Source: a virus
Length of the DNA stretch: 64,000 nt
IMG/VR virus record: IMGVR_UViG_3300046792_000213
Coordinates: 1 to 64,000 of that record
Strand: one strand, 5' to 3'
The notes beneath the pieces are model-generated. The model had not been told where the DNA came from. It was given only the letters and a program-made list of their open reading frames with translations, and did not search any database. Each line of letters starts with the position of its first letter. Within the stretch, counting starts at the first letter, position 1. The position numbers and the translations under genes were made by a program. Shown in pieces: positions 40,873 through 48,736 of this stretch.

Positions 40873-41064
40873 CTACGCCTCCTCTGTGAGTTCGGTGTCG
40901 GAGGTGGCGGTGAACCCGATGGGGGGCTTGGCCAGCGTTGCGGGTGTGGCGTCGAGGAGGCGCCGCGCGGTCGCTTCGGCCTCGGCGAGCTTCTTCCGGC
41001 CGCTGCCCTTGATGCGGACGAAGACCTGCTTGTCACCGGACACGATGGTGATCCGCACCCTCAC
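40873..41064 (-). CDS. Small basic protein
   Basis: 63 aa. Beta-hairpin (MRVRITIVSGDKQVFVRIKG) then a basic helix (SGRKKLAEAEATARRLLDAT). Possibly nucleic-acid binding; not recognised. Confidence 0.6.
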   Translation of the reverse strand: MRVRITIVSGDKQVFVRIKGSGRKKLAEAEATARRLLDATPATLAKPPIGFTATSDTELTEEA

Positions 41065-41104
41065 TCCTCACGATCACGCCTACCGACAACCGGGGCCCGG
41101 CGCT

Positions 41105-41407
41105 TCATCCGCCTCCGCCCGTACCGCCGCTTCTGCCGGGCGCCGGGGTGGTTACGCTCGGCAACGACGACGACGGAGCAGCGGTGCTGCAGGCCGCGGG
41201 GTTGAAGACCGAGCACTCCGTCGGCGTGGCGGTGGGAGGGGGTGTGGTCGGGGGCGGCAGCGTCGGGTGCGTCGGCGGGGGTGTCGTCGGAGGGCGCGTG
41301 GGCGTGACCGTGATCGGCACTGGTCCCGGCTTGTCGTGGGCGCACGCGGCAAGACCGCCAAGCGCCAGGACCGCGACAGCAGCAGCAGTGAGAGCGCGCA
41401 GGCGCAT
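41105..41407 (-). CDS. Lipoprotein with Pro/Thr-rich stalk
   Basis: 100 aa. Signal peptide MRLRALTAAAVAVLALGG with lipobox LAAC, then a Pro/Thr stalk (PTRPPTTPPPTHPTLPPPTT) and two Cys. Phage lipoproteins anchored outside the membrane can block superinfection (as in TP-J34 Ltp); here that is only a possibility. Confidence 0.65.
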   Translation of the reverse strand: MRLRALTAAAVAVLALGGLAACAHDKPGPVPITVTPTRPPTTPPPTHPTLPPPTTPPPTATPTECSVFNPAACSTAAPSSSLPSVTTPAPGRSGGTGGGG

Positions 41408-41433
41408 GGGACTCCCCTGGGAGTAGAGGGATT

Positions 41434-41508
41434 TGGAATGCCCGGCAGGATTCGAACCCACGTCACCCGGGTTGGAGCCGGGTGTTCTCGCCGCTGAACT
41501 ACGGACAC
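41434..41508 (-). tRNA. tRNA-Trp (CCA anticodon)
   Basis: Acceptor GTGTCCG pairs with CGGGCAT (wobbles at two positions), D-arm GTTC/GAAC, anticodon stem CCCGG/CCGGG with loop CTCCAAC (anticodon CCA), T-arm with TTCGAAT loop. CCA is encoded at the 3' end. The discriminator is U rather than the usual bacterial G, so charging efficiency is uncertain. Confidence 0.8.
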
Positions 41509-41520
41509 AAGCAGGCCGCC

Positions 41521-41593
41521 GGCCCGCGGGGCGAAGTTCCGCGACTCGCCGGCGACCGCCCGAGGATGCTCTACCTACCTGAGCTACCAGCCA
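41521..41593 (-). pseudogene. tRNA-like fragment, 5' half intact
   Basis: The 5' part is normal (TGGCTGG, TAGCTCAGGTAGGTAGAGC D-arm), but beyond position 26 no anticodon stem or canonical T-loop can be formed: the sequence is replaced by GC-rich hairpin-forming DNA. Probably a decayed or recombined tRNA. Confidence 0.5.
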
Positions 41594-41612
41594 GACCGTG
41601 CACGATCCTGTT

Positions 41613-41641
41613 GTGGCCGGGCGGGACTTGAACCCGCGACC
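41613..41641 (-). pseudogene. tRNA-like fragment, 3' half only
   Basis: GCGGGTTCAAGTCCCGC forms a perfect T-arm followed by an acceptor-like CCGGCCA, with no matching D-arm or anticodon arm upstream. A 3' tRNA half can be debris or an attachment-site core. Confidence 0.5.
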
Positions 41642-41651
41642 TTCCCCTTCG

Positions 41652-41726
41652 TGGCAGCGACAGGATTTGAACCTGCGACCTCCGGGTTATGAGCCCGGCG
41701 AGCTGACCGACCTGCTCCACGCTGCT
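41652..41726 (-). tRNA. Initiator tRNA-fMet (CAT anticodon)
   Basis: Anticodon arm CGGGCTCATAACCCG carries the three consecutive G:C pairs of initiators; A11:U24 in the D-stem (GAGC/GCTC) and an unpaired 1:72 position (A:C) are the other two initiator signs. T-arm GCAGG-TTCAAAT-CCTGT and acceptor GCAGCG/CGCTGC complete the fold. The body closely follows bacterial fMet tRNA. CCA is not encoded. Confidence 0.85.
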
Positions 41727-41819
41727 TCGTTCAGGCTAGGCGCCTGCTGGCCGCCGGTGCGACCGGGTTTTGCCCCGCTGCCGGGCGCGGTGTCCGTGGG
41801 CCGGCTGGGCAGCGGGTGA

Positions 41820-42086
41820 TTAGGGGTGGCGATCGAACAGGTGCCAGACGAGGCCGTGAGGGGCGAGTGCGGTCCCCCGGTAGTGGAGAGCCGAGTCGTC
41901 GGGGAGCGGCTGGCCCGTCCCAAAGACTCGGAAGGCGCAGGTGGCCCCGGCGCTGCCGTCGCTGAATGCCCACAGCTCAACCGTGTCCGAACGTCTGGCC
42001 GCGATGTGGAGCACGTCACCCGACAGGGAAATGGTGTGCCACTGGTCATCGACGGGGATCTCGTACCGGTGGATGGCGAGCGGCAT
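41820..42086 (-). CDS. Small conserved-looking actinophage protein
   Basis: 88 aa from ATG 42086. Beta-rich: MPLAIHRYEIPVDDQWHTIS, then GDVLHIAARRSDTVELWAFS. I have seen this opening often in Streptomyces elements but cannot give a function. Confidence 0.65.
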   Translation of the reverse strand: MPLAIHRYEIPVDDQWHTISLSGDVLHIAARRSDTVELWAFSDGSAGATCAFRVFGTGQPLPDDSALHYRGTALAPHGLVWHLFDRHP

Positions 42087-42208
42087 ATCGGCGTCCTCCG
42101 CGGTGGGTGGGCGCGGCCCGAGCCCGTCAGGTCGGGCCGCGCGGCAGGGTCGCCTTCTGGCATCGCCTGCGGACCGCAACCCGGGGGGGTGGGTGCGGCG
42201 ATCGGGGG

Positions 42209-42433
42209 TCAGGCCGCGGCGTAGGTGCGGCGTGCGCGCTCGCGGGTCGCCTTCTCGGCACGGATCACATCGATGGCGAGGAAGAGAGGGCCGCCACGCC
42301 AGTCACGCCCGGCCTCGGTGAGAACCCCGCGGTACTTCCAGTTGCGGACCACGTTCGGCTTCACGCCCGCCGCTTCGGCGGCCTGGGCGACTGTCCAGTG
42401 GGTCGTCTGCAAGTCAACGTCGAGGTCGATCAC
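42209..42433 (-). CDS. MerR/excisionase-like DNA-binding protein
   Basis: 74 aa from GTG 42433 (GGGGG upstream). WTVAQAAEAAGVKPNVVRNW then KYRGVLTEAGRDWRGG is a helix-turn-helix with wing. It is the first protein gene after the early-region terminator and before tRNAs and the late operon, so it may control late transcription or act as excisionase. Confidence 0.7.
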   Translation of the reverse strand: MIDLDVDLQTTHWTVAQAAEAAGVKPNVVRNWKYRGVLTEAGRDWRGGPLFLAIDVIRAEKATRERARRTYAAA

Positions 42434-42463
42434 GGCAACGCACCCCCGCGGCCTGGGTAAACG

Positions 42464-42490
42464 AAAAGGCCCCGCGTATTTGGCGGGGCC
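42464..42490 (-). terminator. Terminator between early and late units
   Basis: Minus strand GGCCCCGC-CAAATAC-GCGGGGCC followed by TTTTCG: an 8-bp GC stem plus U-tract. Ends transcription coming from 43360 and isolates the following gene. Confidence 0.85.
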
Positions 42491-42524
42491 TTCCGGAAGC
42501 GTGCATGGTTCTCCGTGGGACAGG

Positions 42525-42536
42525 ATCATGCATGAT
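42525..42536. promoter_or_regulatory. 12-bp palindrome ATCATGCATGAT
   Basis: Perfect palindrome 12 bp past the stop-distal side of the gene at 42548, with a related GTGCATGG at 42501. Lies in the likely promoter region for the late/tRNA unit and could be an operator. Confidence 0.35.
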
Positions 42537-42547
42537 GCGGTGCCTCG

Positions 42548-43360
42548 TCAAGCTGCGGCGATAATCGACGCATTCAGCGCCTTGACATACGCGTCGTACT
42601 CGGGGCGGGTGATGATCCGGCGGCAGTCCGGGTCGCGGCATTCGATGTACGGCTCATCGTTGACCAACCGCAGCTCACGAGACTCCACCAGGTACGGGCC
42701 GTGGCAGCGCGGGCACGGTGCAAGACGGCGCACTTCCCGCTGCTCGTCCTGCTTCGTGAAGTACAGGCAGGTGCGGTACCAGCCACTCACCTGCCCGCCG
42801 GGGTTGGCGTTGTCGCGCCCCCAGGGTTCCCATGCAGCGGGGTGATGTTGCATCACCCAGTCCCAATGGGCGCTGAGCGTTTGGACGCTGGCGTTGAGCC
42901 AGTGGCTTTCCCGGCCGGTCGCGGGGAGTCCGTGGTTGGTGCGGTAGTCCGACCAGAGGGCGGCGACAGCTTCGGCTGGGCGTGCGCCGGCGGCGCTTCT
43001 GGGCCCGACGGATATGCCGCGTAGTTCGAGGACGTCGGCCCGCAGTTCTGTCATCTCCCCGACGATGCGGTCGACGAGGAGCCGGGATGCCTGGCCGGGC
43101 CATGTGGCGACGGTGACACGGCCGATGGTTCCGGTGGCCTTGGCGGGCGTGCCTGTCACGGCTTCACTGAGGACTGCGACGATGAGCGCGGGTATGGCGG
43201 CGAGTTGTTCGCGGGTGCGGTCGACGCAGCCGTGGCACTGGGTCGGCTGGCCCCAGGCGGGCTGGATGGCGTGCTCGACGCCGGTTACGGTCTGGGCTTC
43301 TTCGGCTTTGCGCCAGGCGGTGTTGCACGGGCCGGGGCAGGCGGCGGGGGCGTTTTGCAT
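42548..43360 (-). CDS. Actinophage protein with zinc-ribbon C-terminus
   Basis: 270 aa from ATG 43360 (GGGAG six bases upstream). N-terminal CPGPCNTAWRKAEEA and CHGCVDR; middle helical with WSDYRTNHGLP and SVQTLSAHWDWVMQHH; C-terminal CPRCHGPYLVESRELR then YIECRDPDCRRIITRPEYDA. Several Cys pairs point to two zinc sites. Conserved style among Streptomyces phages; role unknown, perhaps DNA or RNA binding. Confidence 0.7.
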   Translation of the reverse strand: MQNAPAACPGPCNTAWRKAEEAQTVTGVEHAIQPAWGQPTQCHGCVDRTREQLAAIPALIVAVLSEAVTGTPAKATGTIGRVTVATWPGQASRLLVDRIVGEMTELRADVLELRGISVGPRSAAGARPAEAVAALWSDYRTNHGLPATGRESHWLNASVQTLSAHWDWVMQHHPAAWEPWGRDNANPGGQVSGWYRTCLYFTKQDEQREVRRLAPCPRCHGPYLVESRELRLVNDEPYIECRDPDCRRIITRPEYDAYVKALNASIIAAA

Positions 43361-43426
43361 GACGGGCTCCCAGGTGTGCGGGTACGCCCACATTCTGCGG
43401 CATGCGCCCGACAGCGCCCCGCGGTG

Positions 43427-43624
43427 TCAGCGGGGGTGCGGTTCACCGTCCGCCTTGCCGGGCCAGTCGTGGCCTACGGGTTCGGCGCACCAGCACCGGT
43501 AGCCGAGGCTGAGCACCCTGCCGATGCCCCCGCGTTCACGGTCGGCGTTCGGGCCGTGGCGGTACTTCGCGCGGATGGATGCCTCTACGGCCTTGAGTGC
43601 TGCGTCACGTCGAAGGATCGGCAT
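43427..43624 (-). CDS. Small hypothetical protein
   Basis: 65 aa from ATG 43624 (GGAGG six bases upstream). Basic helix (RRDAALKAVEASIRAKYRHG) then GYRCWCAEPVGHDW. Overlaps the previous gene by 20 bp. Confidence 0.55.
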   Translation of the reverse strand: MPILRRDAALKAVEASIRAKYRHGPNADRERGGIGRVLSLGYRCWCAEPVGHDWPGKADGEPHPR

Positions 43625-43961
43625 CGGCCACCTCCTCCGAGGTATCGACCGGCTCATCGGCAATGATCACGCGCACTTGCTGGCCTTCGAACCGGCCAAT
43701 GATCTCGATCAAGTCGTGGTCGCCAACTTTGAGAACGTCAGGGTCCATGGGCGTGTATTCGCTATAGCCCCAACCGACGTCTACGGACAGGTCGCCCGTG
43801 TAGCGCTCGTCCATGATGGCGACAGTCACGGGCTTGCTGAACCCAGCTTCGCTGATCGCGCTGACCAAGTCGACGTCGCCGAACCAGACCGCGCCACGAA
43901 GCCCGTCAGCGCTCCGCCACCGGTCGCCTGTGGTCACCAGCCCGGTCAGGTTGATCCTCAC
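43605..43961 (-). CDS. Hypothetical protein
   Basis: 118 aa from GTG 43961 (GAGGAG upstream). Beta-rich, acidic (VTVAIMDERYTGDLSVDVGW). Overlaps the DUF6221 gene by 4 bp. Not recognised. Confidence 0.6.
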   Translation of the reverse strand: MRINLTGLVTTGDRWRSADGLRGAVWFGDVDLVSAISEAGFSKPVTVAIMDERYTGDLSVDVGWGYSEYTPMDPDVLKVGDHDLIEIIGRFEGQQVRVIIADEPVDTSEEVADADPST

Positions 43962-44461
43962 GCGGTCGTCTCCTCTGTCCAACCCCAGCCCTCCGCGAGG
44001 AGGCGGATGCGCCGTTCGACGCGGTTGTCGCGCCCGCAGTCGCAGGGCTTGCCGCGTTCACTGTCGTTGCAGCTTTCACCGCCGTCGTGTTCCTCGGTGC
44101 CGGCGCGGCAGGTGTACCAGCAGTCGTCGTCATTGACCAGGTGGCGCTCGGCGAGCAGGTCGGCCAGCAGTTCCCGGTCGGCGGCGATGCGGCGGAGGAC
44201 GGCGGCCGGGTCGTGGCGCGCCATGTGCGGGATCAGGCCCCACTGGAGTTCGGCCTCCAGGAAGATGCCATCCTTGCCGATCTCCGCGCGCAGATTGCCG
44301 CGAGGACGGGACACGCCGTCACTCTCCCCCGAGGCCGCCGGGTACGGACCGCGAGCCTCCCGGACGCCGCACCGGGCGTAGTCGACGTCCCGAGCGGCCT
44401 CGGCTTCGGCCTGCGCCGCGTCCAGGGTGGCGTGCAGGAACACCAGCGGGTCGGGGGTCAC
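43958..44461 (-). CDS. DUF6221 family protein, copy 1
   Basis: 167 aa. PLVFLHATLDAAQAEAEAAR opening, DPAAVLRRIAADRELLADLL centre, then a Cys cluster CDCGRDNRVERRIRLLAEGW. Matches the DUF6221 pattern common in Streptomyces mobile elements; function unknown. Tandem with a second copy. Confidence 0.75.
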   Translation of the reverse strand: MTPDPLVFLHATLDAAQAEAEAARDVDYARCGVREARGPYPAASGESDGVSRPRGNLRAEIGKDGIFLEAELQWGLIPHMARHDPAAVLRRIAADRELLADLLAERHLVNDDDCWYTCRAGTEEHDGGESCNDSERGKPCDCGRDNRVERRIRLLAEGWGWTEETTA

Positions 44462-44889
44462 GGCCGCCACTCCTCGCGGTAGTCGGGGTGGTCGGCGTAG
44501 GGCAGCGCCAGCACCTGCGTTGCGACGTAGAGACCCGCGATCAATCCGTTGATGCCTTCGTCGTTCTCGTCCCGGCCGGGCGCCGATTCCTGCTCCTCGT
44601 ACCGCCTGATGATCCGCCGCTTCGCTTCGACCTCGGCCAACACCCGCGCCGGGTCGGCGAATCGGACGATGTGCTCGGCGTTGATCAGGTTCTGGCGATC
44701 GCTGGGCTCTCCGGTCGTGGCCACTCGTGCGGCTTCCGTGCCGAAGACCGCTTCCTCGGTGCGGCCCGACGCGGTGGCGTGATGTCTGGCCGTCGGCGTG
44801 TTCCGCCACGGCCCAGGCGTCGTCTCTCGCGCTACCGCCTCGTCCACGTCGAGCCGCGCCCGCAGGAATGCGATCAGGTCGGCAGTCAC
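44458..44889 (-). CDS. DUF6221 family protein, copy 2
   Basis: 143 aa, GTG. ADLIAFLRARLDVDEAVARE, TPGPWRNTPTA and RFADPARVLAEVEAKRRIIR are typical DUF6221. Coupled by 4-bp overlap to copy 1. The two copies differ after the shared core, so the duplication is old. Confidence 0.8.
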   Translation of the reverse strand: MTADLIAFLRARLDVDEAVARETTPGPWRNTPTARHHATASGRTEEAVFGTEAARVATTGEPSDRQNLINAEHIVRFADPARVLAEVEAKRRIIRRYEEQESAPGRDENDEGINGLIAGLYVATQVLALPYADHPDYREEWRP

Positions 44890-45353
44890 CACGACTCCCT
44901 CTCCGATTTGAGCGCGGCCCGGAGCATCCCGGGCGTTACGACGATCCTGTTGGCGAGGGCTTCCACGTCCTGCCTGAGCGCCCATAGCTGCGCGCTCTTC
45001 GCGTACAGCTCCGTCCGCAGGTCCCGCTCTTCCTCGTGCCACAGCATGTGCATGGCCCGGTCGGCGGCGTTCGCCACGGCCACCGGGTCGCTGGTGTCGG
45101 CGTCGAGGGTCGCCTTCCACAGGCGGTCCATGGTGTCGTCACCAATCCCGGCAGTGACCACGTCGTTCACGGGCCGCCAACTGATCCACCACCCGGAGAA
45201 CTGCATGGCATGGCCGGTCTTGGGGTCGGGGTACCACACCTCGATCTCGCCGCGCGGCCAGCCGCCGGGGGCGTACTCGATCTCCCAGCCCAAGGCCTCC
45301 AGACGCTCCAACAGAGCAGTGACGAAATTAAGGTGCGCCTCGTCGTCCGTCAT
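44886..45353 (-). CDS. Hypothetical protein
   Basis: 155 aa. LNFVTALLERLEALGWEIEY with Trp-rich middle (QFSGWWISWRPVNDVV) and a helical C-terminus (ALRQDVEALANRIVVTPGML). 4-bp overlaps with both neighbours. Confidence 0.6.
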   Translation of the reverse strand: MTDDEAHLNFVTALLERLEALGWEIEYAPGGWPRGEIEVWYPDPKTGHAMQFSGWWISWRPVNDVVTAGIGDDTMDRLWKATLDADTSDPVAVANAADRAMHMLWHEEERDLRTELYAKSAQLWALRQDVEALANRIVVTPGMLRAALKSERESW

Positions 45354-45634
45354 GCGGTCCTTCCGAACTTCCACGGCTTACGAGCCAGCCCTTGCAGGAA
45401 CTCTTCGTGTGCGGCGGCGAGGGCGCCTTCATCGAAGATGAGCATCTGCCCCGGCAGGCAAGCGGGGTTGGCGCGCACCGTGATGATGTCGGCCGCACCA
45501 GCCTGATCGACGGCGGCGCGGATCCGGTGGACTTCCTGCGGCTCGCAGTGGATCGTCCGCTTCGACTCCTCGCGGACCACGTCCAGGAAGGTCAGCTCGG
45601 TGACGAGCCGGTCCCAGGTCAACGGCTCGGTCAC
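45350..45634 (-). CDS. Hypothetical protein
   Basis: 94 aa, GTG. Mixed fold (LVTELTFLDVVREESKRTIH), no motif. Coupled to neighbours by 4-bp overlaps. Confidence 0.6.
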   Translation of the reverse strand: MTEPLTWDRLVTELTFLDVVREESKRTIHCEPQEVHRIRAAVDQAGAADIITVRANPACLPGQMLIFDEGALAAAHEEFLQGLARKPWKFGRTA

Positions 45635-45969
45635 GGATGATCGCCGCCGAACAGCCCCGCGAACTGGTGGCCCGGGTCGAACTCGCCGATCACCGCATCC
45701 TGCATCTGCTGCAACCGCACCTGAAAGTCGGCCATCCGCCCGAGGGCCGCGTCCGGGTCCGGCGCGCCGTACACGAGGGTGTTCACGACCCGGCGAATCG
45801 CAACCCGGTCCAGACCCTCGCGGCACAGCGCCGATTCGAGAAGCGCGAAGGACCGCCGCATCCACTCCAGATGCGCCACGAACAGCGGGTCGCCCATCAG
45901 TGCCGCACGGGCCACGGGATGCCGGGCCACGTACTCATCCAGCACCGCATCACTGTCGTACTCGGTCAT
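45631..45969 (-). CDS. Hypothetical protein
   Basis: 112 aa, helical (HLEWMRRSFALLESALCREG), acidic C-terminus. 4-bp overlaps on both sides. Not recognised. Confidence 0.6.
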   Translation of the reverse strand: MTEYDSDAVLDEYVARHPVARAALMGDPLFVAHLEWMRRSFALLESALCREGLDRVAIRRVVNTLVYGAPDPDAALGRMADFQVRLQQMQDAVIGEFDPGHQFAGLFGGDHP

Positions 45970-46352
45970 GCCGATGCCTTCCGCATGGTGACCCACTGCG
46001 ACTCGAATCTGGACAACGCCTCCCGTGTCTGGCCGTCGAGTTGTCCGGCGGCGAGCAGCAGGGTGAGAAACACGGCTCCGATGGTCTCGGCGTTGGCGCT
46101 ACTGCCTTCCTCTGCGAGCCAGCAGTCCGTCCAGCCGTCCATCGTGTTGTCGCCGCCTTTGTAGCCCTGGTAGGTGGTACCCCGGGCGGAACGGGCGTCG
46201 GCGAGCATGGCGCCGACTGTGACATTCGCGGCCGGCTCGAAGGCGAGGTCCATGTAGTCGCCGCGGTAGGAGTGCGGGTTGGAGAAGCCGAGCGGCAGCA
46301 CCAGGGCGGGGTCTGCGGCTTCGAGCGCCACAATCAGCTCGTCGAGGGTCAT
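45966..46352 (-). CDS. Hypothetical protein
   Basis: 128 aa. LDELIVALEAADPALVLPLG, then a Gly/Tyr-rich loop (TYQGYKGGDNTMDGWTDCWL). Looks like a compact alpha/beta domain of unknown role. Confidence 0.6.
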   Translation of the reverse strand: MTLDELIVALEAADPALVLPLGFSNPHSYRGDYMDLAFEPAANVTVGAMLADARSARGTTYQGYKGGDNTMDGWTDCWLAEEGSSANAETIGAVFLTLLLAAGQLDGQTREALSRFESQWVTMRKASA

Positions 46353-46392
46353 GCCGTCATTGTGCGCCCGGCGCCCGACAGGGCTGCGCCTG

Positions 46393-46842
46393 TCAGCAGC
46401 CCGCGCCGACGGCCACCTGCACGTGCTTCAACCGCTTCGCCGGCTCGGTGTCCGCGTCGTAACCGGGGTTGTCGCTGGCCCACGCCGCCTCGGTGCAGTA
46501 CCCGGCACCGGTTGGGGACGTTGAGGCGAGCGTTCGGAACGTATCCCGACAGTCGGCGCCCCCCTCGCTGCCGAGTACCTGCGCGGAGTCCGGGATCCCA
46601 GGGACCCGGTACCAAACGTCCACGTCCCGGATGGGGTCGCAACTCTTCGGCGACTTCGACGGGCGCGGCTTGGCGGACTTCGACTTCGCAGCCGGCTTGG
46701 GAGTCGGGGTCGCACTGACCGTAGGGGCGGTCGCAGTTACGGCGGGTGCGCTACTGGCCGTTCCTTTGCTTCCCTCGCAGGCGGTGAGCGTGAGCCCGGC
46801 GGCGAGTAACACGGCGGTAGCAGCAGCGGTGCGGATGTACAC
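46393..46842 (-). CDS. Secreted lipoprotein
   Basis: 149 aa from GTG 46842 (GGGGGC upstream). Signal sequence YIRTAAATAVLLAAGLTLTAC with lipobox, Ala/Pro/Lys linker, then a globular Cys-containing domain (CDPIRDVDVWYRVPGIPDSA; ADCRDTFRTLAS; GYCTEAAW). Exposed at the cell surface. Unknown partner. Confidence 0.7.
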   Translation of the reverse strand: MYIRTAAATAVLLAAGLTLTACEGSKGTASSAPAVTATAPTVSATPTPKPAAKSKSAKPRPSKSPKSCDPIRDVDVWYRVPGIPDSAQVLGSEGGADCRDTFRTLASTSPTGAGYCTEAAWASDNPGYDADTEPAKRLKHVQVAVGAGC

Positions 46843-46955
46843 GAACGCCCCCTTTTGGCGATGTGACGGGCATCCTGTCACGCCCGGGGCCACCGGAGGG
46901 ACGGTTTCTGTGGGTTCGCCTGCGCCCGACGTCGTCCGCCCGGCATCCTGCGGTT

Positions 46956-47141
46956 ATGGCGGTGACTTACGCGGTGATCGGCCAGTCGGAGGCCGAAGTG
47001 AAGACGGCCCTCGCCCGGCTCTGCGATCTGTTCGGGCTGGAGTCTCTAGGCGCATCCCGACTGCCAGGACAGGAGCGGTGGCTTGGTCGGGCTGCGCCGC
47101 CAGCTGTCAGGCTCCCGCGTTCGCCTCGTCGGTCTGCATGA
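46956..47141 (+). CDS. Small plus-strand ORF
   Basis: 61 aa: MAVTYAVIGQSEAEVKTALA then RLCDLFGLESLG, basic tail. First half is coherent alpha/beta. Its 3' end overlaps the end of the minus-strand lipoprotein gene by 35 bp. No convincing ribosome site. Moderate to low support. Confidence 0.4.
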   Translation: MAVTYAVIGQSEAEVKTALARLCDLFGLESLGASRLPGQERWLGRAAPPAVRLPRSPRRSA

Positions 47142-47589
47142 CCATCTGCAGCGCACTGACCCCCACGACGACAGCGAGGGCATCCTTCGGGCACGGAGAT
47201 CCGTCAATGTCGGCGTTCGGGTCGCCGGGGCATGAGTCCTTCGTGTATGTGTCGGCGTCACCCACAAGCTCGGTGATCTTCGTGATGGTCGGCGAGTACT
47301 GATCGGCGCCCCCGGCCACGCCGATCGCGTCGGTGATCTGCGTGAACAGGCCAACGCTGTCGGCGATGGCCTTCGCGCAGCCGCTGCTCCCGGAATCGGT
47401 GGAACAGTCCTTCATCCCATCCCCGCCTGCGAGGGCTTTCAGTTTGGGCACCCACGTCGTGGACAGTTTCGCTGCGGCTGCCGCGGTAGCGGGCTTCGCG
47501 GACGCGTCGTGGCTACTGCCGGATGAGCAGGCGGCGAGCAGGAACGCGGCGGCGACTGCTACTGCCGCGGTGGTTGTGCGGGTGCTCAC
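47107..47589 (-). CDS. Secreted lipoprotein
   Basis: 160 aa. TTTAAVAVAAAFLLAAC lipobox, then an Ala-rich helical domain with two Cys pairs (MKDCSTDSGSSGCAKAIADS; SCPGDPNADIDGSPCPKDAL). It lies downstream of Ku with an 80-bp gap. Unknown role; surface-exposed. Confidence 0.7.
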   Translation of the reverse strand: MSTRTTTAAVAVAAAFLLAACSSGSSHDASAKPATAAAAAKLSTTWVPKLKALAGGDGMKDCSTDSGSSGCAKAIADSVGLFTQITDAIGVAGGADQYSPTITKITELVGDADTYTKDSCPGDPNADIDGSPCPKDALAVVVGVSALQMVMQTDEANAGA

Positions 47590-47669
47590 GGGATCCCCCT
47601 GGTGTGGTCAGTGGGGATGAGCGTGGCAGGTCCCGCGTGGCCGGGCTGACGGTGTGACGATTCCGTGAC

Positions 47670-48605
47670 TCAACCGGCCCGCTTCCCGCCCCCGCCACCG
47701 CGCTTGGTCGTGGTCTTCTTCCCTGCGGTCTTCTTGGCCGGTGCCTTCTTCTTTCCGGTGGCTTTGCGGTCGCCCATGTGGTGGACGTCGGCGTGATCGC
47801 CGGTTTCGCGCCGGTCCCGTGCTTGGTCGGCGGCGGCTTTGAGTGCGGCCATGAGGTCGAGCGGGCCGCCCTCCTCCTTGCCCTTTGCGGGCTCGGCGGC
47901 CTTCGGTGGGGCGTGATCCTCGGCCTTGGCCTCGATGAGGGCTGTGACGGCTGCGGCGTAGTCGTCGTGCATTTGGGCGAGGTCGATGTCGCCCACCACC
48001 CCGATGTAGTCGAGGGCGGCCTGGATCTCATCCTCGGTGAGGTCCACGTCCGTGCGGGGTCGAGCGTCATCAGCGGACCGCAGCTCGTCCGGCCAGTGCA
48101 GGCGCTGCAGCACCAGCACCTCACCCTGAGCGTGGATCACAGCCAGGGTCTCCCCCGTACCACGGAACGCCATCTTGCCAACGGCGCCCTTCCCCGCCCG
48201 GGCCAGGGCTTCACGCATCAGCACGTAGGGCTTGTTCGCCGCCGAGCTCTGGGCCGCCAGGAAATACGGGGTTCCGAACTGCTCCCCCGGGATCGCGCCG
48301 AGGTCCACGAAGCCGCTGATCTCCACCGTCTTCGCCGTGGGCAGAGGCAGGTCGTCCAGCTCCTGATCCGAGATCGGCACCAGGGTCCCGTCGGGAGCCT
48401 CGTAGGCCCGGCCGATCTCGTCCATGCCCAGCGGCTGCGTGTGATCGTCCATCTCCAGCTCGCACACCCGCCGGTTCCGCACCCGGCCGTGGTCCTCCAG
48501 GTGGATCTGCCGGAACCCGACCTTGTGGGAGTGGACGGCCGGCTCAACCCTGACAGGGATCGCGACCAGGCCGAAGGTCAAGGTTCCACTCCAGATGGCG
48601 GGCAT
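47670..48605 (-). CDS. ku: Ku homolog (non-homologous end joining)
   Basis: 311 aa from ATG 48605. Bacterial Ku core: MPAIWSGTLTFGLVAIPVRV, then VGFRQIHLEDHGRVRNRRVC, EIGRAYEAPDGTLVPISDQE, PYVLMREALARAGKGAVGKM and HWPDELRSADD. It ends in a Lys-rich tail (TGKKKAPAKKTAGKKTTTKR) as in extended actinobacterial Ku proteins. Binds broken DNA ends and recruits LigD; no ligase is encoded here, so host LigD would be used. Ku in mycobacteriophages Omega and Corndog helps circularise short-overhang genomes, a possible role here. Confidence 0.93.
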   Translation of the reverse strand: MPAIWSGTLTFGLVAIPVRVEPAVHSHKVGFRQIHLEDHGRVRNRRVCELEMDDHTQPLGMDEIGRAYEAPDGTLVPISDQELDDLPLPTAKTVEISGFVDLGAIPGEQFGTPYFLAAQSSAANKPYVLMREALARAGKGAVGKMAFRGTGETLAVIHAQGEVLVLQRLHWPDELRSADDARPRTDVDLTEDEIQAALDYIGVVGDIDLAQMHDDYAAAVTALIEAKAEDHAPPKAAEPAKGKEEGGPLDLMAALKAAADQARDRRETGDHADVHHMGDRKATGKKKAPAKKTAGKKTTTKRGGGGGKRAG

Positions 48606-48736
48606 GGCGCGTCCTTCCCGTGGCGGACCCCCGGTGGCCACGCTACGGACCGCCCTCACGGCGCGCCGGACGGGTACGCCCAATCGGGTGCTGCATCGTT
48701 AGTCCGGCAACCCACCGTGGCAAGGAAAGGTCGACC

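Noticed and set aside
41521-41593. A functional fourth tRNA
   Set aside because: No anticodon stem and no canonical T-arm can be formed, so it is listed as a fragment.
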